From Jiella avicenniae (GTDB taxonomy: Bacteria > Pseudomonadota > Alphaproteobacteria > Rhizobiales > Rhizobiaceae), in the NCBI RefSeq assembly GCF_021390325.1, contig NZ_JAJUWU010000004.1, forward strand, positions 124,001 to 188,000: a stretch of 64,000 nt of DNA, given 5' to 3'. The notes below the pieces were generated by a model. That model made no database searches, was not told the DNA's origin, and saw only the letters and a program-made list of their open reading frames with translations. Position numbers and translations under genes: made by a program. Within the stretch, counting starts at the first letter, position 1. Each line of letters opens with the position of its first letter. Shown here in pieces: positions 30,806 to 40,139 of this stretch.

Positions 30806-32152
30806 ATGGCGATGGATGACGATACGAGGCGGCTGACAGAGACCGCCGAACGGCTGATTTCGGCGGCGAAAAAGGCCGGTGCGGATGCGGCCGACGCGGC
30901 CGTGGTCCGCTCGATCGGGCGGTCGGTCGAGGTCAGGCTCGGCAAGGTCGAGGACACCGAGAGCTCCGAGAGCGAGGATCTGGCGCTGCGCGTCTTCGTC
31001 GGTCAGAGGGTCGCGACCGTCTCCGCCGACGTTCACGCCGACATCGACAGGCTGGCCGAGCGGGCGGTGGCGATGGCGAAGGTCTCGCCGGAAGATCGCT
31101 TCGCCTCGCTGGCGCCGAGGGACCGGCTGGCTCCGAACGACGGGCTCGACCTCGACCTCTACGATCCGACGGAGCTTGCCGGCGACAGGATGGTCGAACA
31201 GGCGCTGGCTTTGGAGGAGGCCGCGCGGGCGGTCTCCGGCGTGACCAATTCCGGCGGCGCCTCGGTCTCGGCCGGCGCCAGCGGCCTCGTCCTCGTCACC
31301 TCGGAAGGCTTCGTCGGCGAAAAGATGCGCTCGGGCTTTTCCCGGTCGGTCAGCGTCATCGCCGGCGAGGGAACGGCGATGGAGCGCGACTACGACTTCG
31401 ATTCGCGCATTCACTACGCCGATCTCGATGCCCCCGAGGAGATCGGTCGGCGGGCCGGCGAGCGGACCGTGCGCCGGCTGGGCGCCGGCAAGGTTCCGAC
31501 CGGCAGCTATCCGATCGTCTTCGATCCGCGGGTGGCGCGCGGCCTGATCGCCAGCCTCGTCGGCGCGATCAACGGCGCGGCGATCGCCAGAAAGACCAGC
31601 TTTCTCATGGACAGGATGGGCGAGCGGGTGCTGCCGGCCTCCGTCTCGATCGTCGACGAACCGCTCCTGCCGCGGCGGCCGGGTTCGCGCCCCTTCGACG
31701 GCGAGGGGGTGCGCGGCGAAACGATGTTCCTGGTCGAGGACGGCGTCCTGAGGAACTGGCTTCTCGACACCGCGACGGCGAAGGAACTCGGCCTGTCCTC
31801 AAACGGCCGCGGCGCGCGCTCCTCCGGCGGCGTTTCGCCGTCGTCGAGCAACGTTTCGGTGACGCCGGGCGCAATGTCGCCCGCCGAACTGATCGCCGAG
31901 ACCCAGAACGGCATCTACGTCCACGAGCTGATCGGCCAGGGCACCAATCTCGTCACCGGCGACTACAGCCGCGGCGCCACCGGCTATCTCATCGAGAACG
32001 GCGAACTCACCCGGCCGATCTCCGAGTTCACCGTCGCCGGCAATCTCAAGGACATGCTGCTCGCGCTCACGCTCGCCGACGATCTCGACACCCGCTTTTC
32101 CCTCGTCGCGCCGACGATGCGCGTCGAGCGCATGATGGTGGCGGGGCACTGA
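30806..32152 (+). CDS. pmbA: TldE/PmbA-family protein (inactive partner of the TldD/TldE protease)
   Basis: This 448-residue protein belongs to the TldD/PmbA family, whose heterodimer processes peptides and antitoxins. SVEVRLGKVEDTESSES, DRMGERVLPASVSIVDEP and NVSVTPGAMSPAELIAET are family stretches, and the C-terminal GNLKDMLLALTLADD is typical of PmbA. TldD's HExxxH zinc motif is absent, as expected for the E subunit. tldD is not in the window. cysQ follows after four bases, so it heads the pmbA-cysQ-DUF4170-acyltransferase-waaA-lpxK unit. Confidence 0.92.
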   Translation: MAMDDDTRRLTETAERLISAAKKAGADAADAAVVRSIGRSVEVRLGKVEDTESSESEDLALRVFVGQRVATVSADVHADIDRLAERAVAMAKVSPEDRFASLAPRDRLAPNDGLDLDLYDPTELAGDRMVEQALALEEAARAVSGVTNSGGASVSAGASGLVLVTSEGFVGEKMRSGFSRSVSVIAGEGTAMERDYDFDSRIHYADLDAPEEIGRRAGERTVRRLGAGKVPTGSYPIVFDPRVARGLIASLVGAINGAAIARKTSFLMDRMGERVLPASVSIVDEPLLPRRPGSRPFDGEGVRGETMFLVEDGVLRNWLLDTATAKELGLSSNGRGARSSGGVSPSSSNVSVTPGAMSPAELIAETQNGIYVHELIGQGTNLVTGDYSRGATGYLIENGELTRPISEFTVAGNLKDMLLALTLADDLDTRFSLVAPTMRVERMMVAGH

Positions 32153-32156
32153 CGTC

Positions 32157-32960
32157 GTGGACGGCTTCTCCGCCAGCCTTGCCGACGATCTGAATCTCCT
32201 GCGCGAAGCGGCCTTTCGTGCGGGCGAGATCGCCATGGGCTATTTCCGCCGCGATCCGCAGGTCTGGTACAAGCACGGCAACTCGCCGGTGAGCGAGGCC
32301 GACTACGCCGCGGATCGCTGCCTGGAAGAACGGCTCGGAGGGGCGCGGCCCGATTACGGCTGGGTCTCGGAAGAGATGTCGGCGCCGGAGCGCGCCGGCG
32401 AGGCCCGCCACCGGGTCTTCGTCGTCGATCCGATCGACGGGACGAGGGCCTTCCTGCGCGGCGAGGACGTCTGGTGCGTCTCCGTCGCCGTCCTCGAAGC
32501 GGGCGTGCCGGTCGCCGGCGTCATTCACGTCCCGGCGCGAGGCGAGACCTTCGAGGCGACGGCGGACGGTCCGGCGCTTCTCAACGGCGCGCCCTGTGCG
32601 GTCGGCGATGCCACGCCGGCGAGCCGGATGCGGCTGTCGCTGCCCGATTCGATGCGAAAGAAAGTCGCCGACGCCGAAGGCCGCACCGTGGATGCGCTTC
32701 CGGCGATCCCCTCGCTCGCCTACCGCCTCGCTTTGGTCGCCTGCGGCCGGCTGGACGGCACGATCGTCCGCCCGCGCGCCAACGACTGGGACGTCGCGGC
32801 CGCCGATCTCATCCTCGACCGGGCCGGCGGGCGGTTCGAAGACGTCGAGGGGCGGCGCTGGCGCTACGGCGAGGATACCGCCGCCCATGCCGTCATGATC
32901 GCCGGCCCCCTTGGCTTGGCGCCCCGTTTGCGCGATATCGCCCGCAGTCTCGCCGCCTGA
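32157..32960 (+). CDS. cysQ: 3'(2'),5'-bisphosphate nucleotidase / inositol monophosphatase-family phosphatase
   Basis: This 267-residue Mg-dependent phosphatase probably clears PAP (3'-phosphoadenosine 5'-phosphate). The metal and catalytic motifs are WVSEEM, VDPIDGTRAFL (consensus DPIDGT) and NDWDVAAADLIL (consensus WDxAAxxLI). Substrate assignment between CysQ and inositol-1-phosphatase rests on the SPVSEADYAAD segment and the neighbourhood, so it is probable, not certain. It starts with GTG four bases after the pmbA stop. Confidence 0.87.
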   Translation: MDGFSASLADDLNLLREAAFRAGEIAMGYFRRDPQVWYKHGNSPVSEADYAADRCLEERLGGARPDYGWVSEEMSAPERAGEARHRVFVVDPIDGTRAFLRGEDVWCVSVAVLEAGVPVAGVIHVPARGETFEATADGPALLNGAPCAVGDATPASRMRLSLPDSMRKKVADAEGRTVDALPAIPSLAYRLALVACGRLDGTIVRPRANDWDVAAADLILDRAGGRFEDVEGRRWRYGEDTAAHAVMIAGPLGLAPRLRDIARSLAA

Positions 32961-33003
32961 GGGCACTTAACCCTTGCTCTGCCGAACCACAGGGAGCCCC
33001 GCC

Positions 33004-33234
33004 ATGCAGGAAGAAAAGCCCAAGCAGCTGCTGCACCTCGTCTTTGGGGGAGAGCTCAGCGATCTCTCCGCCGTCGAGTTCAAGGATCTGGAGAGCCTTG
33101 ATATCGTCGGAATTTTCCCCGACTACGCCTCTGCGCTGGCCGCCTGGCGCGGCAAGGCGCAACAGACCGTCGACAACGCCGCGATGCGATATTTCATCGT
33201 CCACATGCACAGGTTGCTCGACCCGCAGAACTGA
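33004..33234 (+). CDS. DUF4170 family protein
   Basis: This 76-residue soluble protein is found between cysQ and the acyltransferase gene across rhizobia. LLHLVFGGELSDL, LESLDIVGIFPDYASALAAWR and YFIVHMHRLLDP are the family's conserved blocks. The function is unknown; the fold looks like a small alpha/beta dimer. The start is ATG 33004 with AGGGAG upstream, in preference to an upstream in-frame start at 32974. GC and codon use match the neighbours. Confidence 0.85.
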   Translation: MQEEKPKQLLHLVFGGELSDLSAVEFKDLESLDIVGIFPDYASALAAWRGKAQQTVDNAAMRYFIVHMHRLLDPQN

Positions 33235-33259
33235 GCGCAACGAAGCCGAAAGGGTCGAC

Positions 33260-34090
33260 GTGTCGCGTACCATGTCGGATGACGAATCCATCGTGCCCGG
33301 TGCGCGCCCACGTCCCGTGCCGCACTCCGACATGCCCGACCGTGCCCGCAGCAAGCCGAAGCCTCGCCGGACGGTGCGTGGGGCGCTTCGCCGGCTGGGC
33401 CGATCGAACGCCGCCATCGCCGTGGCCGGGGCTGCCGTCGGCGGTCTTCTGCGCCTCGTCAACGCCACCCAGCGGCGCACTGCCGGCTCCTCCGACTTCC
33501 GCCGCATCCTCGCCGAGGAGCATCCGGCCATCGTCGGGTTGTGGCATGGCCAGCACCTCCTGGCGCCGTTCTTCCGGCCGCGCGAACTGCCCTATGTCGC
33601 GCTCTTGTCGCGCAGCGCCGACGCCGAGATCAACGCCCGGGTGGTCGAGAGCTTCGGCATTTCGACGGTGCGCGGATCGGGCGGCCGCGAGGGCGTCAAG
33701 GTCAACCGGATGAAACGCAAGGGCGGCGCCCGTGCGCTCGTCGCCCTCCGCCGCATGCTCGCCGGCGGAACCGGCGTCTGCATGATCGCCGACATTCCCA
33801 AGGGGAGGCCACGCGAGGCCGGGCTCGGCATCGTTACGCTCGCCAAGATCTCCGGCCGTCCGATCGTTCCGGCCGGGGCGGTGACCAGCCGCCACCACGT
33901 CGTCGCGCGGGCCTGGGACAAGACCCGCATTCCCTTGCCGTTCGGCCGGATCGCGGTCGTCATGGGGGCGCCGATCACGGTGCCGGCCGATGCCGACGAG
34001 GCGCTGATGGAGGAGAAGCGCCGCGAGGTGACGGCCGCGATCGAGGCCGCCAACCGGGAAGCCGAACGGCTGGTCGGGACCGGCCGGTGA
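33260..34090 (+). CDS. Lysophospholipid acyltransferase-family protein (DUF374)
   Basis: This 276-residue membrane-associated acyltransferase lies immediately before waaA. The conserved core has AIVGLWHGQHLLAPFF (the HxxxxD-like catalytic His region replaced by WHGQH), SRSADAEI and GGVxxMKRKGGA-like stretches, ICMIADIPKGRPREA and FGRIAVVMGAPI. It probably adds an acyl chain to a lipid A precursor or phospholipid; the substrate is inferred from context. The start is GTG 33260 (AAAGGG five bases upstream); ATG 33272 is possible. The 3' end overlaps waaA by four bases (GTGA). Confidence 0.83.
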   Translation: MSRTMSDDESIVPGARPRPVPHSDMPDRARSKPKPRRTVRGALRRLGRSNAAIAVAGAAVGGLLRLVNATQRRTAGSSDFRRILAEEHPAIVGLWHGQHLLAPFFRPRELPYVALLSRSADAEINARVVESFGISTVRGSGGREGVKVNRMKRKGGARALVALRRMLAGGTGVCMIADIPKGRPREAGLGIVTLAKISGRPIVPAGAVTSRHHVVARAWDKTRIPLPFGRIAVVMGAPITVPADADEALMEEKRREVTAAIEAANREAERLVGTGR

Positions 34091-35418
34091 GCGATCCGAT
34101 GACCCGCGCCGCCTTTGCCGCCTATCGCCTGGCCGGCGTCTTCGGCTACCCGTTCCTGAAGCCCTATGTCGGCTGGCGGGTGGCCCGCGGCAAGGAGGAC
34201 CGGCGCCGCCTGAAGGAGCGCTACGGCATCGCCGGCACGACGCGGCCGGAGCCCGGACCGCTGGTCTGGATCCACGCCGCCAGCGTCGGCGAGAGCGCCG
34301 CGGTCGCGCCGATGGTTCGCGCGATCGCCGCAGACGGTCTCGCGGTGGTGATGACCACCGGCACGACGACCTCTGCGCAGTTCGTCGAGGATCGCCTCGC
34401 CGATAGCGTCATCCATCAATACGTGCCGCTGGACGTCAGGCCGGCGGTGCGGCGGTTTCTCGATCACTGGCGGCCCGACCTCGCCATCGTCGCCGAGAGC
34501 GAGATCTGGCCGCTGACGATCCACGAACTTTCGGCCCGGCGCATTCCCCAGATCCTCGTCAACGCCCGGCTTTCCGACCGCTCCTTTCAGCGCTGGAAGG
34601 GCAGGCCGCGCCTCGCCGAGGCGCTGTTCGAGAAGTTCGCCCAGGTGATCGCGCAGTCCGACATCGATGCCGAGCGCTTCCGCCTGCTCGGCGCGCCGGC
34701 GGTGACGCTTGCCGGCAACCTCAAGGCCGATGCCGAGCCGCTGCCGGCCGATCCGAAGGCGCTGGCCGAGCTCGACGCGGCGATCGGCCTGCGCCCGCGC
34801 TTTGCCGCGATCTCCACCCATCCGGGCGAGGAGGAGATCGTCGCCGAGGTACACGAGCGGCTGAAAGGGCGGCACCGGGGGCTCCTGACCCTCATCGTGC
34901 CGCGCCATGTCGAGCGCGGCGCGGTCCTCGCCAAGACGCTCTCCGCCCGGGGGCTCGTGGTCAGGCGGCGCAGCCTCGGCGAGTTGCCGGACGCAGACAC
35001 TGACGTCTATCTCGGCGATACGATGGGCGAACTCGGCGTCTATCTCAGGCTGTGCGAGATCGCCTTCATCGGCAAGTCGATCACCGGCCAGGGCGGCCAG
35101 AACCCGATCGAGGCGGCGATGCTGTCGACCGGCATCCTGAGCGGCCGCTACGTCCAGAACTTTCGGGACAGCTACCAGCGGCTGCTTCGCAACGGCGGCG
35201 CGCGGCTCGTCCGCGATACCGACACGCTGGCCGCCCAACTCGACGGGCTGCTGCTCGATCCGATGCAGCGCATGGCCATGGCCGGCGCGGCGATGCGCTC
35301 CGTCGGCGAGATGCGCGGCGCGCTCGAACGGACGCTTCTCGCCCTCGACCCGTTCCTGCATCCGCTTCGTCTCTCCGTCAGCCTGGAGCGACGTGGCCAC
35401 GTCGTCGCCGGCCGTTGA
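34087..35418 (+). CDS. waaA: 3-deoxy-D-manno-octulosonic acid (Kdo) transferase
   Basis: This 443-residue GT-B enzyme, anchored by its N-terminal segment, transfers Kdo from CMP-Kdo to lipid A precursor. WIHAASVGESAAVAPM (catalytic Glu), ESEIWPLTIHE, ISTHPGEEEIV, YLGDTMGELGVYL and KSITGQGGQNPIEAA are the family's diagnostic motifs. It begins with GTG at the GTGA overlap; ATG 34099 is an alternative four residues in. Its stop codon overlaps the TTG start of lpxK. Confidence 0.96.
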   Translation: MSDPMTRAAFAAYRLAGVFGYPFLKPYVGWRVARGKEDRRRLKERYGIAGTTRPEPGPLVWIHAASVGESAAVAPMVRAIAADGLAVVMTTGTTTSAQFVEDRLADSVIHQYVPLDVRPAVRRFLDHWRPDLAIVAESEIWPLTIHELSARRIPQILVNARLSDRSFQRWKGRPRLAEALFEKFAQVIAQSDIDAERFRLLGAPAVTLAGNLKADAEPLPADPKALAELDAAIGLRPRFAAISTHPGEEEIVAEVHERLKGRHRGLLTLIVPRHVERGAVLAKTLSARGLVVRRRSLGELPDADTDVYLGDTMGELGVYLRLCEIAFIGKSITGQGGQNPIEAAMLSTGILSGRYVQNFRDSYQRLLRNGGARLVRDTDTLAAQLDGLLLDPMQRMAMAGAAMRSVGEMRGALERTLLALDPFLHPLRLSVSLERRGHVVAGR

Positions 35419-36461
35419 ACGGCGGTCGGGCGCCGTCCTTCTGGTGGCGGGATGCCTCGCTCGCCTCCGATCTGCTCCTGCCGGCGGCCGCCCTCTACGG
35501 TTCGCTGGCGCGGCGCAACCTTGCCGATGGACGGCGGGCGGCCGTCGACGTGCCGGTCCTGTGTGTCGGAAACTTCACCGCCGGCGGCGGCGGCAAGACG
35601 CCGAGCGCACTGGCGCTGGCCGGCGCGGCCGCGGCGCTCGGCCGTAGGCCGGGCTTCGTCTCGCGCGGGCACGGCCGCCGGCGCCGCGGGGCGGTGGTGG
35701 TCGAGCCGGACCGGCACGGCGTCGCCGATGTCGGGGACGAGCCGCTGCTTCTCGCCGCCGCCGCACCGACGGCGGTCGGCGCGGATCGCGCGGCGGCACT
35801 GTCGCGGCTGTTGCAGGACACGGATGTCGACTTCGTCATCATGGACGACGGTTTCCAGAGCCAGCGGCTTGCGATCGACTATGCGTTGATCGCCCTCGAC
35901 GCCCGGCGCGGCATCGGCAACGGCCGGGTCATTCCGGCGGGGCCGCTCAGGGCGCCGCTGCTCGACCAGGTGCGCCGGGCCGACGCGCTCCTCGTCATCG
36001 GCGAAGGGGAGGGGCGGGCAAAGCCGCTCCGGGCGATGGCCCGCGCCGGCCGCGCGATCTTCGAGGCGCGGCTCGTCTCCAGATCGCGGCACATCCTCAT
36101 CGGCGAGCGGCTGCTCGCCTTCGCCGGCATCGCCGATCCCCAGAAGTTCTACGCCTCACTCGGCGAACTCGGGGCGGAGATCGTCCAGACGCGGGACTTT
36201 CCCGACCACCATGCCTTCACCGACGCCGAACTCGACGCCCTGACCGAGACGGCGGCGAAGGAGAAGCTGATCCTCACCACCACCCGCAAGGACGCGGTGC
36301 GGCTCGCCACCGGAAGCGAGACGGCACGGGCGTTTCTGCGGGACTGCGCGGTACTCGACGTCGCGCTGGAATTTGCCGGAGACGGCGACGGCAGGCGGAT
36401 CGTCGAGGCGACGCTCGCCGCCTTCGACAGGCGTCGCTGGCGCATCGTCCCGGCGTCCTGA
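35415..36461 (+). CDS. lpxK: Tetraacyldisaccharide 4'-kinase
   Basis: This 348-residue inner-membrane kinase phosphorylates the 4' position of the lipid A disaccharide. APSFWW at the N-terminus, then the P-loop NFTAGGGGKTPSALAL, SRGHGRRRRG, GDEPLLLA, VDFVIMDDGFQ and FPDHHAFTDAEL match LpxK throughout. The only start matching the family N-terminus is TTG 35415, which overlaps the waaA stop as TTGA; translational coupling is likely. Convergent with the DUF2093 gene. Confidence 0.94.
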   Translation: MNGGRAPSFWWRDASLASDLLLPAAALYGSLARRNLADGRRAAVDVPVLCVGNFTAGGGGKTPSALALAGAAAALGRRPGFVSRGHGRRRRGAVVVEPDRHGVADVGDEPLLLAAAAPTAVGADRAAALSRLLQDTDVDFVIMDDGFQSQRLAIDYALIALDARRGIGNGRVIPAGPLRAPLLDQVRRADALLVIGEGEGRAKPLRAMARAGRAIFEARLVSRSRHILIGERLLAFAGIADPQKFYASLGELGAEIVQTRDFPDHHAFTDAELDALTETAAKEKLILTTTRKDAVRLATGSETARAFLRDCAVLDVALEFAGDGDGRRIVEATLAAFDRRRWRIVPAS

Positions 36462-36492
36462 CGGCGGAAAGGCGCCCCGGGCGCTCGAAAGC

Positions 36493-36711
36493 TCAGGCCG
36501 CTCCGGTGCCGCGTCGTTCGCGATCGCGTTTGAACGAGGCCGCCGCGTCGACATAGGCCTCCTGGCGCTCGACGCTCCAGTAGCGCAGGAGATCGAGTGG
36601 AATCGCCTCGCCGGTCACCGCGCAGCGCACATAGGAGCCGGCCCTGATCACCTGGAAGTCCGGGGTGCCGTAGCGCAGCTTCGCCTCGCCGGAATTCTCG
36701 AAACGGTTCAT
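36493..36711 (-). CDS. DUF2093 family protein
   Basis: This 72-residue soluble protein: MNRFENSGEAKLRYGTPDF, then VIRAGSYVRCAVTGEAIPL and LRYWSVERQEAYV match DUF2093, a small family restricted to alphaproteobacteria and often found beside lpxK and mutL. The single Cys is in the conserved CAVTG motif. Function unknown. It is convergent with lpxK (31-base gap) and separated from mutL by a repeat pair. Confidence 0.88.
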   Translation of the reverse strand: MNRFENSGEAKLRYGTPDFQVIRAGSYVRCAVTGEAIPLDLLRYWSVERQEAYVDAAASFKRDRERRGTGAA

Positions 36712-36868
36712 GGGGCCCCTCGGGATCGAACATGCCGGGCCAGACGCCCGGCAGGGCTGGCCGCTCTTTCAAATCGCCAGCCGCACTACGCCCTTTGCCG
36801 GGCAAAATCAAACCGTGCCGGTCTGGCCCAGGGCGATCACTTGAAGGCGAGTGCCATCGGTGACGCTT

Positions 36869-36915
36869 CGATCTCCGCCCTTGCGGGGGAGATGGGTGGC
36901 AACCCAGAAGGGGGG
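36869..36915 (-). repeat. RIME-like repeat, locus B copy 1 (degenerate)
   Basis: The GATCTCC...GGGGGAGATG hairpin half is intact, but the other half (GGTGGCAACCCAGAAGGGGGG) has diverged from the consensus. The order is reversed relative to loci A and C: the inverted copy comes first. Confidence 0.75.
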
Positions 36916-36950
36916 TCTCGCGCCACTCTCCAGCAGTCCGGAGCGAGGTC

Positions 36951-36992
36951 ACCCCCCTCTGCCTGCCGGCATCTCCCCCGCAAGGGGGGAGA
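36951..36992 (+). repeat. RIME-like repeat, locus B copy 2
   Basis: ACCCCCCTCTGCCTGCCGG to the GGGGGGAGAA end, in direct orientation, 35 bases after copy 1. It lacks the terminal TCG. The rest of 36712-37049 contains no gene. Confidence 0.8.
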
Positions 36993-37049
36993 ACAGGCCA
37001 ACCGCCAGCCCGGGCTCGGCTTCAAGCGATTGCCCTGCGGTCTGGCCGG

Positions 37050-38939
37050 CTATCTTCGGCCGAACAGCTTCTCGATGTCGTCGAGGCCGAGTTCGATGAA
37101 GGTCGGGCGGCCGTGATTGCACTGGCTGGCCGAGGGCGTGCGCTCCATGCCGCGCAGAAGCGCGTTCATCTCGTCGAGTTTCAGCGTCCGCCCCGAGCGC
37201 ACCGAGCCGTGGCAGGCGACCGTCGCGGCGACGTGATCGATCCGGCTCGTCACCGTGTCCCGCGTCCCGAATTCGGCGAGTTCGTCGGAAAGATCGCGCA
37301 GGAGCCGAGCGACGTCGATCTGGCCGAGGATCGCCGGCGTCTCCCGCACCGCGACCGCCGCCGGGCCGAAGCGCTCGATGCCGAGGCCGAGGCGGGCGAG
37401 ATCGCCCGCATGTTCGCAGAGCCGGTCGGCATCGTCGGCGGCAAGGTCGACGATCTCCGGGATGAGCAGCATCTGGGAGGGCAGCGCCCGGCCGTGGATC
37501 GCTTGCTTCAGCGCCTCGTAGACCAGCCGCTCGTGGGCCGCGTGCTGGTCGACGATGACGAGGCCGCGCTCGGTCTCGGCGACGATGTAGTTGCCGTGAA
37601 GCTGCGCCCGCGCGGCGCCGAGCGGGTAGGTCTCGGGCTCCGTCGACGCCTCGGGAGCGGCGGATGCGTCCGTCGCCATGTCGCCATCGGGCATGCCGGC
37701 CATCGCCATGCCGGCCGACGGCGGGGCTTCGGCCGTGACATTCCGCGGGCGCTCGATCGTCGCGGCGCCGGCCGTATCCAGCGGGCGGAACGGCGAGGCG
37801 CCGGGATCGTAGGGCGCCTGTTTCGGCGCGGCGAAGCCCTCTGCGAAATAGCCGCCGGGGGCGAAACCGTCGAAGCGGCGCGGCGCCGGCGTCACGACGT
37901 CGGCTTTCGCGCGCATGCGCGCCAGAACGCCCGCCGCGCCTTCCGAGGACGACCGCAGCCCGCTCTCGGCGAAGGCCTGGCGCAACGCGCCGACGATCAG
38001 GCCGCGGACGAGGCCGGGGTCGCGGAAGCGCACGTCCGCCTTGGCCGGATGGACGTTGACGTCGACGAGGGCCGGGTCGAGCGTCAGGAACAGGACGGCG
38101 ACGGGATGGCGATCCTTCGCCATGACGTCGGCATAGCCGCCCCTCAGCGCCGAGACGAGCATCTTGTCGCGCACCGGCCGGCCGTTGACGAAGAGGAACT
38201 GCTGCAGCGAATTGCCGCGCGAAAAGGTCGGCAGCCCGGCGAGGCCGGTGAGCCTGACGTCTTCGCGCTCGGCGTTTATCGAAACGGAATTGGCGGCGAA
38301 ATCCTCGCCGACCACCTGGCCGATCCGCTCGCCCATGTCGCGGGCGGCGGGAAACACCGTCGTCGTGCGGTCCGGCCCCGCAATCTCGAAGCGGATCTCC
38401 GGCTCGGCGAGGGCGAGACGCCGGACGACGTCGGTGATCGCCGCCGATTCCGCCCGCTCGCTCTTCAGGAATTTCAGCCGGGCCGGCACCTTCTGGAAGA
38501 GATCGCGCACCTCGACGACGGTGCCGCGCGACAGCGCCGTCGGCCGCGGCCCCTCGCAGCGGCCGTGGTCGACGAGGATCTCGAAGGCTTCGTCGTGGCC
38601 TTCGGCCCGCGAGCGCACGGACAGGCGGGCGATCGAGCCGACCGAGGGCAGCGCCTCGCCGCGAAAGCCGAGGGTGGCGATCTTCTCGAGCCCGCCGGAC
38701 AGCTTCGAGGTGCAGTGGCGGCGGACGGCGAGCGAGAGTTCGCCCTCGGGAATGCCGCAGCCGTCGTCCGTCACCCGCAGGAGCGTCTTGCCGCCGCCGG
38801 CGGTGGCGATCTCGATGCGCGAGGCGCCGGCATCGACGGCGTTCTCGACCAGCTCCTTGACGACGCTCGCCGGCCGCTCGACCACCTCGCCGGCGGCGAT
38901 CTGGTCGATCAGATGGTTGTCGAGCTTGACGATGGCCAA
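37050..38939 (-). CDS. mutL: DNA mismatch repair protein MutL
   Basis: This 629-residue protein couples mismatch recognition to excision. GHKL ATPase motifs: [31 protein letters not shown]. The C-terminal domain has the endonuclease motif [12 protein letters not shown] (DQHA-x2-E-x4-E), ACHGSVRSG and [11 protein letters not shown], so it nicks DNA itself, as in organisms without MutH. The start is TTG 38939 with GGAG seven bases upstream; the alternative ATG 38966 has a poor ribosome-binding site. A Pro/Ala-rich linker lies at about 320-420. Confidence 0.95.
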   Translation of the reverse strand: MAIVKLDNHLIDQIAAGEVVERPASVVKELVENAVDAGASRIEIATAGGGKTLLRVTDDGCGIPEGELSLAVRRHCTSKLSGGLEKIATLGFRGEALPSVGSIARLSVRSRAEGHDEAFEILVDHGRCEGPRPTALSRGTVVEVRDLFQKVPARLKFLKSERAESAAITDVVRRLALAEPEIRFEIAGPDRTTTVFPAARDMGERIGQVVGEDFAANSVSINAEREDVRLTGLAGLPTFSRGNSLQQFLFVNGRPVRDKMLVSALRGGYADVMAKDRHPVAVLFLTLDPALVDVNVHPAKADVRFRDPGLVRGLIVGALRQAFAESGLRSSSEGAAGVLARMRAKADVVTPAPRRFDGFAPGGYFAEGFAAPKQAPYDPGASPFRPLDTAGAATIERPRNVTAEAPPSAGMAMAGMPDGDMATDASAAPEASTEPETYPLGAARAQLHGNYIVAETERGLVIVDQHAAHERLVYEALKQAIHGRALPSQMLLIPEIVDLAADDADRLCEHAGDLARLGLGIERFGPAAVAVRETPAILGQIDVARLLRDLSDELAEFGTRDTVTSRIDHVAATVACHGSVRSGRTLKLDEMNALLRGMERTPSASQCNHGRPTFIELGLDDIEKLFGRR

Positions 38940-39175
38940 GGGTCCGCTCCGCGCCGGTCTCACCATCGCCGTTCTAGTCGCGCCGGGCCCGACCGGCAAA
39001 CCCCGCGCGGGCCGTCCTGCGGCGTGAACTCCGGTTTTCCACCAGCGACTTGCGGCCGGCAAGGGCTCCGGGCGGCGCCGGGGGAGCGAGTTCCTGACGG
39101 TCTCAGGATTGATTTACGAAATAATGCAACCTTAAGATAGACGATGGGCGAGATCGCGTGGAGGCTGCGACGACG

Positions 39176-39979
39176 ATGCCGAGCCGGGAACCATCCCGCA
39201 TTCATCTTGCCAGGGGGCTGTTCGGCTGTCTTGCCCTTGCGGGAATGGGGGAGGATGCCCGCGCGGGCGCCTGGACGCTCGCCGAGGGAAGCGGCGAGGT
39301 CATCGCGACCGGCCTGTCGTCCACCGCGGAGGAGACGTTCGGTTCCGGCGGCAGAGAGCCGGCGCCGGCGGCCTTCACCAAGGGGAGCGCCAGCCTCTTC
39401 GTCCAGCACGGCTGGACCGACCGGTTGACGGTGTTCGCCAAGGTCGAGGCCGGGCGCGAAGCGGACGACATGTCCGGCTATGCCCGCTCGGGCCTGTCGG
39501 AATTCACGGCGGGAGCGCGCTACCAGTTCCATGCGAGCGGCGGCTTCGTCGCCTCGGCCGGTCTTTCTGGCCGTGTCGCCGCCGAGGGGGAAGAGGGCAT
39601 CGAACGCGGCGCGACGCGGATCGAGCCCCGGCTTGCCGCCGGTTACGGATTCGAGCTCTTCGGCCTGCCCGCCTTCGCCGAGGCGGAGGCCGGCTATGGC
39701 TGGCGGATCGCCGGCGAAGGCTTCGACGAGGCCAAACTCGACCTCGCCGTCGGATTGCGCCCCTGGGAGCGATGGCTCGTCCTCGCCCAGGCCTTTTCGA
39801 CGATCGCCGTCGCCGGACCCGACGGCGCCGACGGCTACGCCCATCACAAGCTTCAGGGCTCGGTGGTCTACGACATCGCCGAGCACTGGTCCCTGCAGGC
39901 CGGGATCTTCGCGACGGTCGCGGGAAAAAACGCCCCGCAAGAGCGCGGCGTCGTTTCGGCGATCTGGTATCGCTACTAG
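39176..39979 (+). CDS. Exported beta-barrel-like protein of unknown function
   Basis: This 267-residue protein has a short signal-like N-terminus ([18 protein letters not shown]). The mature part has alternating strands ending in aromatic residues ([98 protein letters not shown]) and finishes with SAIWYRY, a C-terminal aromatic typical of outer-membrane barrels. ATG 39176 was chosen (GGAGG about 11 bases before); GTG 39158 is possible. It lies between mutL and xylA, 160 bases before xylA. Function unknown. Confidence 0.65.
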   Translation: MPSREPSRIHLARGLFGCLALAGMGEDARAGAWTLAEGSGEVIATGLSSTAEETFGSGGREPAPAAFTKGSASLFVQHGWTDRLTVFAKVEAGREADDMSGYARSGLSEFTAGARYQFHASGGFVASAGLSGRVAAEGEEGIERGATRIEPRLAAGYGFELFGLPAFAEAEAGYGWRIAGEGFDEAKLDLAVGLRPWERWLVLAQAFSTIAVAGPDGADGYAHHKLQGSVVYDIAEHWSLQAGIFATVAGKNAPQERGVVSAIWYRY

Positions 39980-40139
39980 AGCCGAGGCTCCCCCCGGGGC
40001 CCGCGAGGGCGCGATCGGGCGGCGGCGCGAAGCATCGCGCGCATCGAACCATATCCCCCGCTTGCCTTTGACGAAGCGCTCGCCTAGGCCAGACCGCGAC
40101 AGCGTATACCTTGCTTCAGCCGATCCGGGAGGCCGACCG

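Noticed and set aside
36869-36992. Repeat pair considered as a CRISPR remnant
   Set aside because: Only two inverted copies per locus with unequal spacing, and no cas genes; fits a RIME-like element.
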